Both the position numbers and the translations under genes were made by a program. Shown here one piece after another: positions 25,283-33,727 of a stretch of 64,000 nucleotides of DNA (position 1 is its first letter; every line of letters starts with the position of its first letter). Source of the stretch: JAUXJB01 sp965226855 (GTDB taxonomy: Bacteria > Myxococcota_A > UBA9160 > SZUA-336); assembly GCA_965226855.1 (NCBI GenBank), contig CBDDEE010000022.1, positions 62,001-126,000 of the forward strand, written 5' to 3'. The notes under the pieces were generated by a model. The model was not told the origin of the DNA. It made no database searches and worked only from the letters and a program-made list of their open reading frames with translations.

Positions 25283-26635
25283 ATGCCTGATTCGAGCTAT
25301 GACCTGATCGTCCTGGGCGCGGGCAATGCGGGGTTCGGGGCCGCCGGCGTGGCCCACGAGGCAGGCTGGCGCGTGCTCGTCGTCGAGGGGCGCGACGTCG
25401 GCGGGACCTGCCCGATGCGCGGATGCGTTCCCAAGAAGGTCCTGGTTGCAGCCGCAGAGGTGCTCGACCAGATCTCGCGCGCTCCCACGCACGAGATTTC
25501 CGTCGGTCCTCCGGAGCTCGACTGGAAGAAGCTCATCGATCGCAAGCAGACCTTCGTCGAGGGTGTCCCGGCCGACTTCGAGCAAAGTCTCGCCAACCGC
25601 GGGATCGACCTGATCCACGGGCGAGCCCGCTTCGTCTCTCCCAAAGCCATCGAGGTTGGCGGGCAGCAGATCGAGGCGAGGAAGATCCTCGTCGCCACTG
25701 GCTCGAAGCCAAGGCCGCTTCCGATCGAGGGAGCAACGCAGCTCCTGTCGAGCGATGAAATTCTCGACCTCGAGGAGCAGCCCGACTCCCTGGTCTTCAT
25801 TGGCGCCGGCGTCATCGCGCTGGAGTTCACGCACGTCTTCGCGCGCGCCGGCACGCGCGTCACCCTTCTCGAGCTGATGCCTCGCCCCCTTCCCGGCCTC
25901 GACGGGGACGCGGTCGACACGCTCACGGAGGCTACGCGCAGCCTCGGCGTTGAGGTCCTGACCGACGTGGAGGTCCAGCGGATCGAAGCGGACCCCCGTG
26001 GTGCGACCGTACACTTCAGGAACGGCGGCGAGAAACGGTCGGTCCGCGCGGCTGCGGCCGTCAACGGCGCCGGTCGAGTCGCGGACCTCGTCGACCTCGA
26101 CCTTCCAGCGGCGGGAGTGGCACTGGAGAACGGGGCCGTGGTGGTCGAGCCGTCACTCCGCAGCCGGGAGAATCCCGACGTCTACTTTGCGGGCGACGCG
26201 CTGCCCGGCACGCCTCAGCTCTCTCCGATCGCGACCTACGAGGGACGCATCGCGGGCAAGAACATGGTCACCGGTTCGAAGGACGCCCCCGACTACACAC
26301 CTATCCCGGGTGTCGTGTTCACCGTTCCCGCTCTGGCCACCGTGGGATTCACCGAGGAAGAGGCTCGCAACGAGGGTCGCCGCTTCGCGGTCAAGTCGAA
26401 CGACATGGTGAGCTGGCGCTCCGCGCGCACGCATGCCGAGACCGCCGCCTTTGCGAAGGTCCTCGTCGAGGAGGACACCGGTCGCATCCTGGGCGCCCAC
26501 CTCGTGGGGCACGGCGCGCAAGAGACGATCCACACCTTTGCGCTGGCCATCAAGCACGACCTCACCGCCGAGGACCTCGGTGCGATGGTCTACGCATACC
26601 CGACGTTCAACTCGGACCTGCGCTTCCTCATCTAG
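25283..26635 (+). CDS. FAD-dependent pyridine nucleotide-disulfide oxidoreductase
   Basis: A 450-residue flavoprotein of the glutathione reductase/mercuric reductase family. FAD motif GAGNAG at 12-17; redox-active pair Cys43/Cys48 in GGTCPMRGCVPKK; NAD(P) motif GAGVIALEF near 175; second FAD motif YFAGDAL near 300. The C-terminal interface lacks the catalytic His-Glu pair: HPTxxE is YPTFNS here (Tyr439, Ser444). The active disulfide is therefore present without the usual base. GGAGG precedes the ATG. Substrate unknown. Confidence 0.88.
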   Translation: MPDSSYDLIVLGAGNAGFGAAGVAHEAGWRVLVVEGRDVGGTCPMRGCVPKKVLVAAAEVLDQISRAPTHEISVGPPELDWKKLIDRKQTFVEGVPADFEQSLANRGIDLIHGRARFVSPKAIEVGGQQIEARKILVATGSKPRPLPIEGATQLLSSDEILDLEEQPDSLVFIGAGVIALEFTHVFARAGTRVTLLELMPRPLPGLDGDAVDTLTEATRSLGVEVLTDVEVQRIEADPRGATVHFRNGGEKRSVRAAAAVNGAGRVADLVDLDLPAAGVALENGAVVVEPSLRSRENPDVYFAGDALPGTPQLSPIATYEGRIAGKNMVTGSKDAPDYTPIPGVVFTVPALATVGFTEEEARNEGRRFAVKSNDMVSWRSARTHAETAAFAKVLVEEDTGRILGAHLVGHGAQETIHTFALAIKHDLTAEDLGAMVYAYPTFNSDLRFLI

Positions 26636-26701
26636 GTTCGGTCCGGAGAGGCGAACCGTAGCCGTGCCCTCGAGCGCGCGGCCGAACATTGCAGGTCGTA
26701 G

Positions 26702-27184
26702 TACACCGATCAGCCAGGATCTGGGTCGGGCGACGCACACATACGATACGTCGACGACCAGGGGTCGGGCGAGCCGGTGGTCCTCGTTCACGGCTTCAGC
26801 GGAAGCGCCGAGATGTGGGACGGCGTGACGCCCTTGCTCGCCGGACGCTTCCGCGTGATCGCGCTCGATTGCCGCGGGCATGGCGCGAGCAGCGAGCCGC
26901 ACGACACAAATGCGTACGGCAGCGAGATGGTGGCCGACGTCGCGCGGCTGCTGGATGAGCTCACGATCGACGCCGCACACGTGGTCGGCTATTCGATGGG
27001 CGCCGAGATCGCGTTGAACTTCACGACCCGTTGGCCCGAGCGCGGCAACCTGGAGCGGATGGCGGGCGTCGTGCCGAACTTCACGATGAAGGTGCTGGAC
27101 GGCGTCGATCACATGGGGGCCGTCACCGACCCTCGCCTGGCCACGTACATTCGGGAATTTCTGCTCGAACGCGTCGCTCAGTGA
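26702..27184 (+). pseudogene. alpha/beta hydrolase with internal deletion
   Basis: Reads as an alpha/beta hydrolase: HIRYVDDQGSGEPVVLVHGF, then DCRGHGAS, nucleophile GYSMGAEIAL, then the last block VLDGVDHMGAVTDPRLATYI with the catalytic His. Between the helix after the nucleophile and the final block about 100 residues (cap domain and acid residue) are missing, and no start codon lies upstream of HIRY after the TAG at 26699. Probably a decayed gene. Confidence 0.75.
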
Positions 27185-27303
27185 TTCCACCAGGGGCGAT
27201 CGGAGCCGCCCGTAAGGACCCGGCCTATGCCGCTGGCGGCATCTGGAGGGAGGCAGCTGGTGCTGGTCGGCAGTGGCAACCAGTCCTGCTCCGAATCTAC
27301 CGG

Positions 27304-27368
27304 CTAGGCAACCAGTGGTAGCCGGATTCGGAGGTGCTGACCTGACGTCGAATCCAGTCCTGGGCACC
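27304..27368 (+). repeat. 65-bp intergenic hairpin repeat, copy D
   Basis: Exactly 65 bp. The first hairpin is GGCAACCAGTGGTAGCC. The second has perfect 7-bp arms GGATTCG and CGAATCC, a sequence different from copies B and F but pairing fully. It ends 11 bp from the stop of the minus-strand cyclase, so it would form the end of that gene's transcript. Confidence 0.78.
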
Positions 27369-27379
27369 GTAGGTGCAAG

Positions 27380-29610
27380 CTACTTCGACGATTCCCGGAG
27401 TCGAGCGAGCCAGCGGGTCAGTTCCTGCGGAACCGAGGTGAAGCGGATCGAGAAGCCGGCGCGCAGGGGCAGCGATCCCACGACCTTGGCATAGAACTCG
27501 GGCAGCGAGTCGGCCTCGCCGGAGGGCAGCAGCTCGACCTTGATGTCGCTCAGCGGGGCGACGGGTCGATCGCAGAGCACCTCGCCGCCGATCGACGACA
27601 GGGCGGCGAGCGTCCCGGGCAGCGAGTCGTCGTCGAGGTGTTTGGACCGCAGGACTGTGAATCGCAGCGGAACGCCGTCACGAAGCGCGACCATCACCTC
27701 CTCGCTCTCTGGGAGGAACAGGTCGTAGGAAGCGCGAATCCCCCGAAGATCGTAGACGGTGGTCGGCTCGATGCCCTTGGCGGCGATCTCCCGCCGCTCG
27801 CCGACCTGCAGGCTGTCGCCTACCTCGAGCCGCGTCGCATCCGAGATCAGCACCTGGCCGCCGACCGTGTAGGACTCGATCCGGGAGGCGAGATTGACCG
27901 GGCTTCCGACCACACCGTACTTCGCACGCGTATCGGACCCGATGTTGCCGACGACGACCTCGCCGGTGTTTACGCCTATTCCCATCTCCAACTCAGGGAG
28001 TCCGTCGCGGCGGTTCGCCTCGTTGAGCGGGTCCATGGCGAGCTGCATCGAGACCGCGCAGGCGACCGCGCTTTCGGCGTGGTCGGCCCGCCGGACGGGT
28101 GCGCCAAAGATCACCAGGATCGCGTCGCCGATGAACTCATCGATGGTGCCCTGGTGTCGCCCGATGACCTCGACCATCGCACCCAGATAGCGGTTGAGAA
28201 TGGCTACAACCTGCTCGGGCACCAGCCGCTTCGACATCGACGTGAAGCCGCGCAGATCCGACATCAAGATGGTGACCAGGCGGGTTTCGCCGCCAAGCTT
28301 CAGGCCTTCAGGGTGGTCGAGCAGGTTATCGACAATGTCGTCGGACAGGTAGCGGCCGAAGGTGTGGCGAATGAAACGGTTGTGCTTCTCGAGACTCTGG
28401 TTGGCGTCGTTGAGCTGGGCATTCGACTCCAGCAGCGCCGCCTCGCTCTCCTGGAGCCGGAATCGCATCCTGTTGAACGCGTCGGTGAGGGCCCCGACCT
28501 CGTCGTCGGTAGTGATCGGTAGATCTTGCCGCAGGTGGCCGTCGGCGAGCTCGCGAGTCGCGTTCGAGAGCGCAGAGATGGGCTGCGTGATCTGGTTTGA
28601 GCGATAGCTCGCCAACGCGTAGGCGATCGCGCCCATCAGCAGGATCAACACCGAAGCCACTACCATCGCACTCGTCCCCGCAAACTTGATGAACTGCGTG
28701 TCGCGGTCCATCAGCCCGGTCTGGCTGGCGGCCAGGTCGTCGAGCAGCGCGCTCACCTGCTGCGTGAGCGGAATCGTCTCGATGCTCATGCGGTGAAGTG
28801 CGGCGTTCCAGGACGGGCTGCGGCGGGCCGCCAGCGCTTCTTCGGCGAAGTGGCGATACCAAGGCAGCTCTCCAATCAGATAGGCGATCCGGTCGCGCTG
28901 GGGCTGGGGAAGCAGAGCGGATTGTCGCGTCGCGGCGTCCAGCGACTGCTCGGCGTTGCTCAAGGCAGCGGCAAAAGCGCGGTCCCACTGCTGTTCGCCT
29001 TCGGCCACAAACCGTGCAAGCGCGTGCTGGGCTGTCGACAGCTCGTCTCGGAAGCTCGTGGCCGCGGCCTCAGGGCGGGCGTAGAGGCGGAGTCCTCGAG
29101 CAGTGCATCGATCGCCCGCCGCAGCGCTCGAGCAATCGGCTCCAGGCGCTCGCGCACGGCCCGCGACGCCGGTCGGTTGCCCTCGGTCTGGGCGACGTCC
29201 TCCACCCACCACTGGGACTCCTTGAGCTCGACCAGTGCGAGAGACAGCTCGGCGAGCCGTGAGTGGTCCGCCGGATCCGGCCAGGTGTTGCGGAGCAGCT
29301 GGATGTCGGCGAGGGCCGGCTCGATCCGCGCGCTCCAGGCGACCCGTCGCTCGGAGCGGAAGCGCGGATCCCCCAGTGCGACCCATCCCCGCAGACCCGC
29401 GAGCGAGTGCTGGAGACCGATCTGGGCGCGCTGGGTGGCGACGACTGCGGGGGCGCGTTGCTGGGCGAGATGGTCGCTGTGCGTTCGTAGCCAGAATGTG
29501 GTGATCAGGCTGACCATCAATAGCACCACACCGATCGCGGTCAGCGTGAGCGACAGCTGCATCAGCTTCTGGCGCAGGCTGCGGGCGATCTTCACGACGG
29601 GTTCAGCCAA
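27380..29610 (-). pseudogene. membrane-bound HAMP class III nucleotide cyclase, frameshifted
   Basis: About 740 codons. The N-terminal part has one membrane helix (about residues 17-39) and a helical periplasmic sensor; a second helix (FAGTSAMVVASVLILLMGAIA) is followed by HAMP, a coiled coil and a cyclase domain with both metal Asp (MSDLRGFTSMS, FIGDAILVIFGAP) and the Asn/Arg pair (SPVNLASRIE). A single frameshift at about 29093-29103, inside the sensor domain, splits it. The catalytic half is undamaged, so sequencing error is possible. It overlaps the periplasmic repeat-protein gene by 19 bp. Confidence 0.85.
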
Positions 29611-30542
29611 CCGGGCCGGGAACCGACGAGCTGGTCGAGCTCCACCAGTTGGCTCTCGAGCAGCAGCGCCCGCTGATAGACGTGCGACGGAAAGCGTCGC
29701 CCCGGGTAGTAGGCCTGTCGAGGGGAGGGAACGTCATCGAGCTGCTCCCACAAATAGGTGAGCTCGGACACGAGCAAGGTCGCCACGTCGTAGACATCAC
29801 TCGGAATCGCGGTTGCGACGTTCCCCTCGTGGACCTCGATACTGAGGATCGACAGGTTTGACTTCTCGGCGATCCGTCGGACAATCGCGAAGCAGTCGAG
29901 CAGCTTGCGGTAGACGTCGGACGGTACCTTGCCGCTCTCGAAGACCGGCGTTTCTGGGATCCGATCGCCACGAAACTGCGCGCGCAAGCGCGCGGTATAG
30001 CCGATCGCCAGGGTAAGCTGCTCGTAGACCTCAGCGGGGGAGAACGGTTGGTCGAGCAGCAGGTTGAGCTGCTGACTCGCCTGCAAGATGGCGAGGATCA
30101 CGTCGTCCGGCGTTTTCGAGGGGTCCGGAGCTTCCGGCGCGACCGCGTGGCTGATGCCCAGCTTGTCCTGCACTCGCCGAATCCGGTCGAGTGCGTTCTT
30201 GACCACGGCCAGTACATCGGCGGGCTCGATCTCGCCATCCGGCCGCGGGAGAGCCTCGATGATCTCGCGGGTGTGCTCAAAGCTCAAGCGGTTGGCCTTG
30301 CGGAACAGCGTCAACGCTTGGAAATACACCTCCCGGGGCGCGACCGCCGTGATCCGAGCCCCCCCCTCGAGGCGCCTGGGCTTACCCATCTCATAGCGGA
30401 CCAGTTCGAGCTCCTGCTGGAGCAGCATCACCAACGCGTGCACGTCGGGAGGAGCGATTTGTGGGGCGGAGCCGGTCGGAGACGCCGTCGCCAGCAGTAA
30501 CAGGCACATTAGCCCGGCGAGCCATCGTGCGCGGATTCTCAT
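29592..30542 (-). CDS. periplasmic protein with eight ~38-residue repeats, partner of the HAMP-cyclase
   Basis: A 316-residue protein with a Sec signal peptide (basic MRIRARWLAG, hydrophobic core, cleavage near residue 25). The mature protein is built of repeats whose hallmark is P-x-x-V followed by a hydrophobic helix: proline at residues 32, 69, 107, 145, 169, 207, 247 and 285 (PPDV, APREVY, EPADV, TPDDV, SPAEVY, VPSDVY, IPSDVY, FPSHVY), usually 37-40 residues apart. No known repeat family is recognised. It overlaps the start of the membrane cyclase by 19 bp, so it is probably the sensory or scaffold partner of that cyclase. Confidence 0.7.
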   Translation of the reverse strand: MRIRARWLAGLMCLLLLATASPTGSAPQIAPPDVHALVMLLQQELELVRYEMGKPRRLEGGARITAVAPREVYFQALTLFRKANRLSFEHTREIIEALPRPDGEIEPADVLAVVKNALDRIRRVQDKLGISHAVAPEAPDPSKTPDDVILAILQASQQLNLLLDQPFSPAEVYEQLTLAIGYTARLRAQFRGDRIPETPVFESGKVPSDVYRKLLDCFAIVRRIAEKSNLSILSIEVHEGNVATAIPSDVYDVATLLVSELTYLWEQLDDVPSPRQAYYPGRRFPSHVYQRALLLESQLVELDQLVGSRPGWLNPS

Positions 30543-30624
30543 TACCCCTTCATACTACCGGCGGCCCGGAATCCGCGTGCCGAAGGCGAATGGGGCTTGC
30601 CACCGCCCTCACGCCACGATCTTG

Positions 30625-30674
30625 AGCCGAATCCGCAGATGCTGAGCCACCTTCGAGCTCAGTCCTAGGGCACC
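30625..30674 (+). repeat. intergenic hairpin repeat, copy E (degenerate)
   Basis: Matches the 3' three quarters of the family (AGCCGAATCCGCAGATGCTG, then CACC at the end with AGTCCTAGG instead of AGTCCTGG). A different 6-bp stem, CTGAGC with GCTCAG, can form. The broken beta-propeller gene's stop codon at 30665 lies inside this copy. Confidence 0.6.
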
Positions 30675-31320
30675 AGTCCTTTTTGAACGATTAACCGTCT
30701 CCTGTAACCGCCAGCCGACCCGAGCTCCGGTCCGCTACCGCAACTGAAGGTGTTCACGTAAACCGTGCCATCCTGGAGAACCCGCGGCTCGGCTGGTTCA
30801 ATGTGGTAAGCAGCGTCGTCGACTTCGGGCAGTGGAATGGTTGCCAGAAGTCGCAGGTCGTGCAGCGACCAGATTTGCACATGGTTGGTATCGTTGAAGC
30901 CCCACTCTTCCCAGGGTGGCATCCCATATCGGTGTTCGTGGATACGGCCAGGTCAAGGCAAGGGAGAACGGCCGCGCTGTTGGGCCAGATCAAACGGCTA
31001 TCGACCTCCGGCGTTGCTGCAGAGGTCCGTGCTCGTCCAGCTCCACTAAGCCGCCGTGGGGAGCGTAGCGATCGCCGGGCGCCTGGAAATCGCTCAGGAA
31101 CGTCCGTCGGGCGACCGGGATCGTCGAAGGCAGCGGAGACCTGGATGAGGGGCATGGGGCAGAGCTTGGGGAGGAACTCAATGGTCTGGAGCCTCAGAGG
31201 CTCCTTGCGTCTCAGGCCCGTGCCGACGCAGCTGTGAGGTGAGTCACACCTCACGCCATTTTTATAGACTGACGACGTGACAGGGATCTCTTCTGGGCCG
31301 ACAGGCCGAGGACATAGCAC
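30665..31320 (-). pseudogene. beta-propeller (SBP56/YncE-like) protein, fragmented
   Basis: Three frames contribute protein-like pieces: SDFQAPGDRYAPHGGLVELDE at about 31000-31090, a NTDMG stretch at about 30930, and EWGFNDTNHVQIWSLHDLRL through VLQDGTVYVNTFSCG at 30725-30920. The QIWSLxDLxLLATIPL and HIEPAEPR phrases are typical of selenium-binding-protein-56-like propellers. Several frameshifts and the lack of a start show decay. It ends inside repeat copy E. Confidence 0.6.
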
Positions 31321-31394
31321 TTTCGAGGTGGTCAGGATTACGATAGCAGCTCGCCCGAGATGGCTTCCACTTCGAGATTTGAACGGAGTTCACG

Positions 31395-32375
31395 ATGAAG
31401 GCGATTGTCTACCGCGAGTACGGTTCACCCGACGTTCTCAAACTTGATGACATCCCCAAGCCGACCGCCGGGGACGATCAAGTCCTGATCAAGGTTCATG
31501 CAGCGACCGTGGGAACCTGGGACTGTGAAGCCCGCAGTTTCACGTTCCCGCTCTGGTTCTGGCTGCCCTTGCGACTCGCAATGGGTCTGCGAACGCCAAG
31601 ATGGCCGGTACTCGGACAAGAGCTAGCCGGGGCAATTGAAGCTGTCGGCAAGGACGTAAAACGATTCGAGAAAGGCGACCAGGTATTTGCATCGACCGGC
31701 CTTGGTTTTGGCGCTCATGCAGAATACAAGTGTATGTCGAGCACCGGTGCGATCGCGATCAAACCCGCCAACATGACTTATGAGGAAGCCGCCGGCATTC
31801 CGACCGGGGGGGACAACGCACTCCACTTTCTTCAAAAGGCAAACATTCAGAGCGAAGAACGCGTCCTTATCAATGGCGCTGGGGGGAACATCGGCGTCAT
31901 TGCGGTACAACTCGCCAAGCATTTCGGAGCTGAGGTCACTGCCGTGGACAGCATGGAGAAACTGGACATGCTGCGCGCGATCGGCGCAGACCACGTCATC
32001 GACTACAAACAAGAAGACTTCACCAAGAGCGGTAAGACCTACGATGTCATACTCGACGTGGTCCACAAGAGCTCGTTTTCGGGATGCGTGAGATCGCTAA
32101 AGCAGAATGGGCGCTATCTGCTCGCCAACCCCAGGATGTTACCGATGGTTCGAGCGCTCTGGACGTCGATGACAACCGCAAAGAAGGTCATGTTCGAGTT
32201 CGCAGGCTCCAAGCCCCAAGATCTGATCGCCCTCAAAGAGCTCGTAGAGGCGGGAAAGATCCGAGCGATCATTGATAGACGCTATCCGCTGGAACGAGCT
32301 TCCGAGGCTCATGCATATGTGGATACGGGACGCAGAAAAGGGACCGTCGTCTTGACCGTTCAGACTGCCGACTAG
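31395..32375 (+). CDS. zinc-independent MDR quinone oxidoreductase / alcohol dehydrogenase-like
   Basis: A 326-residue medium-chain dehydrogenase of the quinone-oxidoreductase branch. GroES-like N-terminus (MKAIVYREYGSPDVLKLDDI), no zinc-ligand set, and the NADPH motif GAGGNIGVIAVQLAK at about 155. The C-terminal VDTGRRKGTVVLTV is typical. It is visibly richer in A/T than its neighbours, hinting at transfer. GGAG precedes the ATG. Likely reduces an enone or quinone. Confidence 0.85.
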   Translation: MKAIVYREYGSPDVLKLDDIPKPTAGDDQVLIKVHAATVGTWDCEARSFTFPLWFWLPLRLAMGLRTPRWPVLGQELAGAIEAVGKDVKRFEKGDQVFASTGLGFGAHAEYKCMSSTGAIAIKPANMTYEEAAGIPTGGDNALHFLQKANIQSEERVLINGAGGNIGVIAVQLAKHFGAEVTAVDSMEKLDMLRAIGADHVIDYKQEDFTKSGKTYDVILDVVHKSSFSGCVRSLKQNGRYLLANPRMLPMVRALWTSMTTAKKVMFEFAGSKPQDLIALKELVEAGKIRAIIDRRYPLERASEAHAYVDTGRRKGTVVLTVQTAD

Positions 32376-32422
32376 TAGCTGGGGTGCTTGTCTGAGGATT
32401 CCAAGAATCGGGAGGTCAGGCC

Positions 32423-33514
32423 ATGAACATGGGTAGGGTCTTGGTGGCGGGTGCTAGCGGCCTGGTCGGCACCGCGGCGATCAACGCGTTTGCCGGCGCG
32501 GGCTGGTCGGTCGTGGCGACTTCACGACGCAGGCCTGAGTTCGCAGACGAGGGCCAGTACGAATTCTTCGCGCTGGATCTGCAGGACGCCGCTGCTTGTC
32601 GAGCAACCTGTGGAGCGTTGACCGACGTCACCCACGTGGTCTACACCGCAGTCCACGAGCTACCCGGCTTGATTCCCGGTTGGACCCAGGCCGTCCATGT
32701 CCGCACTAACGGCGCCATGTTGCGGAACCTACTTGAGCCGTTGTGCGAAACAGCCGCCTTGACCCATGTCACCATACTTCAAGGCACGAAAGCCTACGGC
32801 GCGGTGGTACGGCGCATGCGCGTGCCAGCCCGCGAAGAACAGCCGCGAGTGGAGCACCCCAACTTCTACTGGCTGCATGAAGACTATGTGAAGCAAAAGT
32901 CTGCCGCTTCCGGCTTTTCCTACACCATACTGCGTCCACAGATGATCTATGGCCCCAATTATGGGGTGGCGATGAATCCGCTCCCAGTGCTCGGCGCCTA
33001 TGCTGCCATCAGGCGTCAGGAAGGCTTGCCGTTCAGCTATCCCGGGGGCCCAGACTGGGTATGGGAAGCGGTAGATGTGCGCCTGGTGGCGAATGCCTGC
33101 TTATGGGCAGCCAGCGATTCACACTCCCATGGGGAAGCTTACAATCTCACGAACGGTGAAGTATTCCTGTGGCGGGATACGTGGCCCGCGCTCGGCGCGA
33201 CGCTAGGCGTCCAGTTGGGTCCTGAAGAACCCATCCGCCTAGCAGAGTACCTGCCGGCCCGGTCGCATGTGTGGGATGCCGTTGTCGCTGCTCACGACTT
33301 GCAGCCGATCCCGCTCGAGGCGCTGTTGGGAGAGTCCCATCACTACGCCGACCTGTGTTTGGCCGCAGGTCTAGGACGACCTCCGCCTCCGACCTTTGTC
33401 AGCACGGTAAAGATCAAGCAGGCCGGATTCACCGAGACTTACAACAGCGAAGAGGGTTTCGTTCACTGGCTACGGGATCTACAGCATCGCAAAATCTTGC
33501 CTCCTCCAGGGTAG
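32423..33514 (+). CDS. PRISE-like short-chain reductase
   Basis: A 363-residue extended SDR resembling progesterone 5-beta-reductase/iridoid synthase (PRISE) proteins, which reduce the C=C of enones. The dinucleotide motif is GASGLVGTAA at about 10-19; the family phrases THVVYTAVHE, LQGTKAYG with Lys/Tyr, NFYWLHEDY and ILRPQMIYGP follow in order. GGAGG precedes the start. Codons 48 bp after the upstream oxidoreductase suggest an operon of two enone reductases. The 3' end is partly duplicated downstream. Confidence 0.78.
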   Translation: MNMGRVLVAGASGLVGTAAINAFAGAGWSVVATSRRRPEFADEGQYEFFALDLQDAAACRATCGALTDVTHVVYTAVHELPGLIPGWTQAVHVRTNGAMLRNLLEPLCETAALTHVTILQGTKAYGAVVRRMRVPAREEQPRVEHPNFYWLHEDYVKQKSAASGFSYTILRPQMIYGPNYGVAMNPLPVLGAYAAIRRQEGLPFSYPGGPDWVWEAVDVRLVANACLWAASDSHSHGEAYNLTNGEVFLWRDTWPALGATLGVQLGPEEPIRLAEYLPARSHVWDAVVAAHDLQPIPLEALLGESHHYADLCLAAGLGRPPPPTFVSTVKIKQAGFTETYNSEEGFVHWLRDLQHRKILPPPG

Positions 33515-33663
33515 GTGGCTGGGCCGAAGGCATGAGCCCGCCAGTGGACGACTCGGCATGGGCCCCGACAGGGGACATCGCCGACCTCGCAGCCACCGGA
33601 CTGGCTGGGCGCTCAATCTTGCCTCCTCCAGGGTAGGTGGCTGGGCCGAAGGCATGAGCCCGC
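33493..33663 (+). repeat. direct duplication of a gene's 3' end
   Basis: A 49-bp block including the last codons and the TAG of the PRISE-like gene (33493-33541) is repeated at 33615-33663. The downstream phrases CCGACCTCGCAGCCACCG and GCGCTCAA are also doubled, so the original event copied about 122 bp, with a later internal deletion in the second unit. It adds no coding capacity. Confidence 0.85.
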
Positions 33664-33727
33664 TTGGTGCCGACCTCGCAGCCACCGAGCGCTCAAATCG
33701 ATCATTGGAGCCGTCGCCGAGGTCAAC

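Noticed and set aside
27251..27300. GGCAGTGGCAACCAGTCCTG near 27270 as an extra repeat copy.
   Set aside because: Only a short segment matches and neither hairpin nor the CTAGGC/GGGCACC ends are present.
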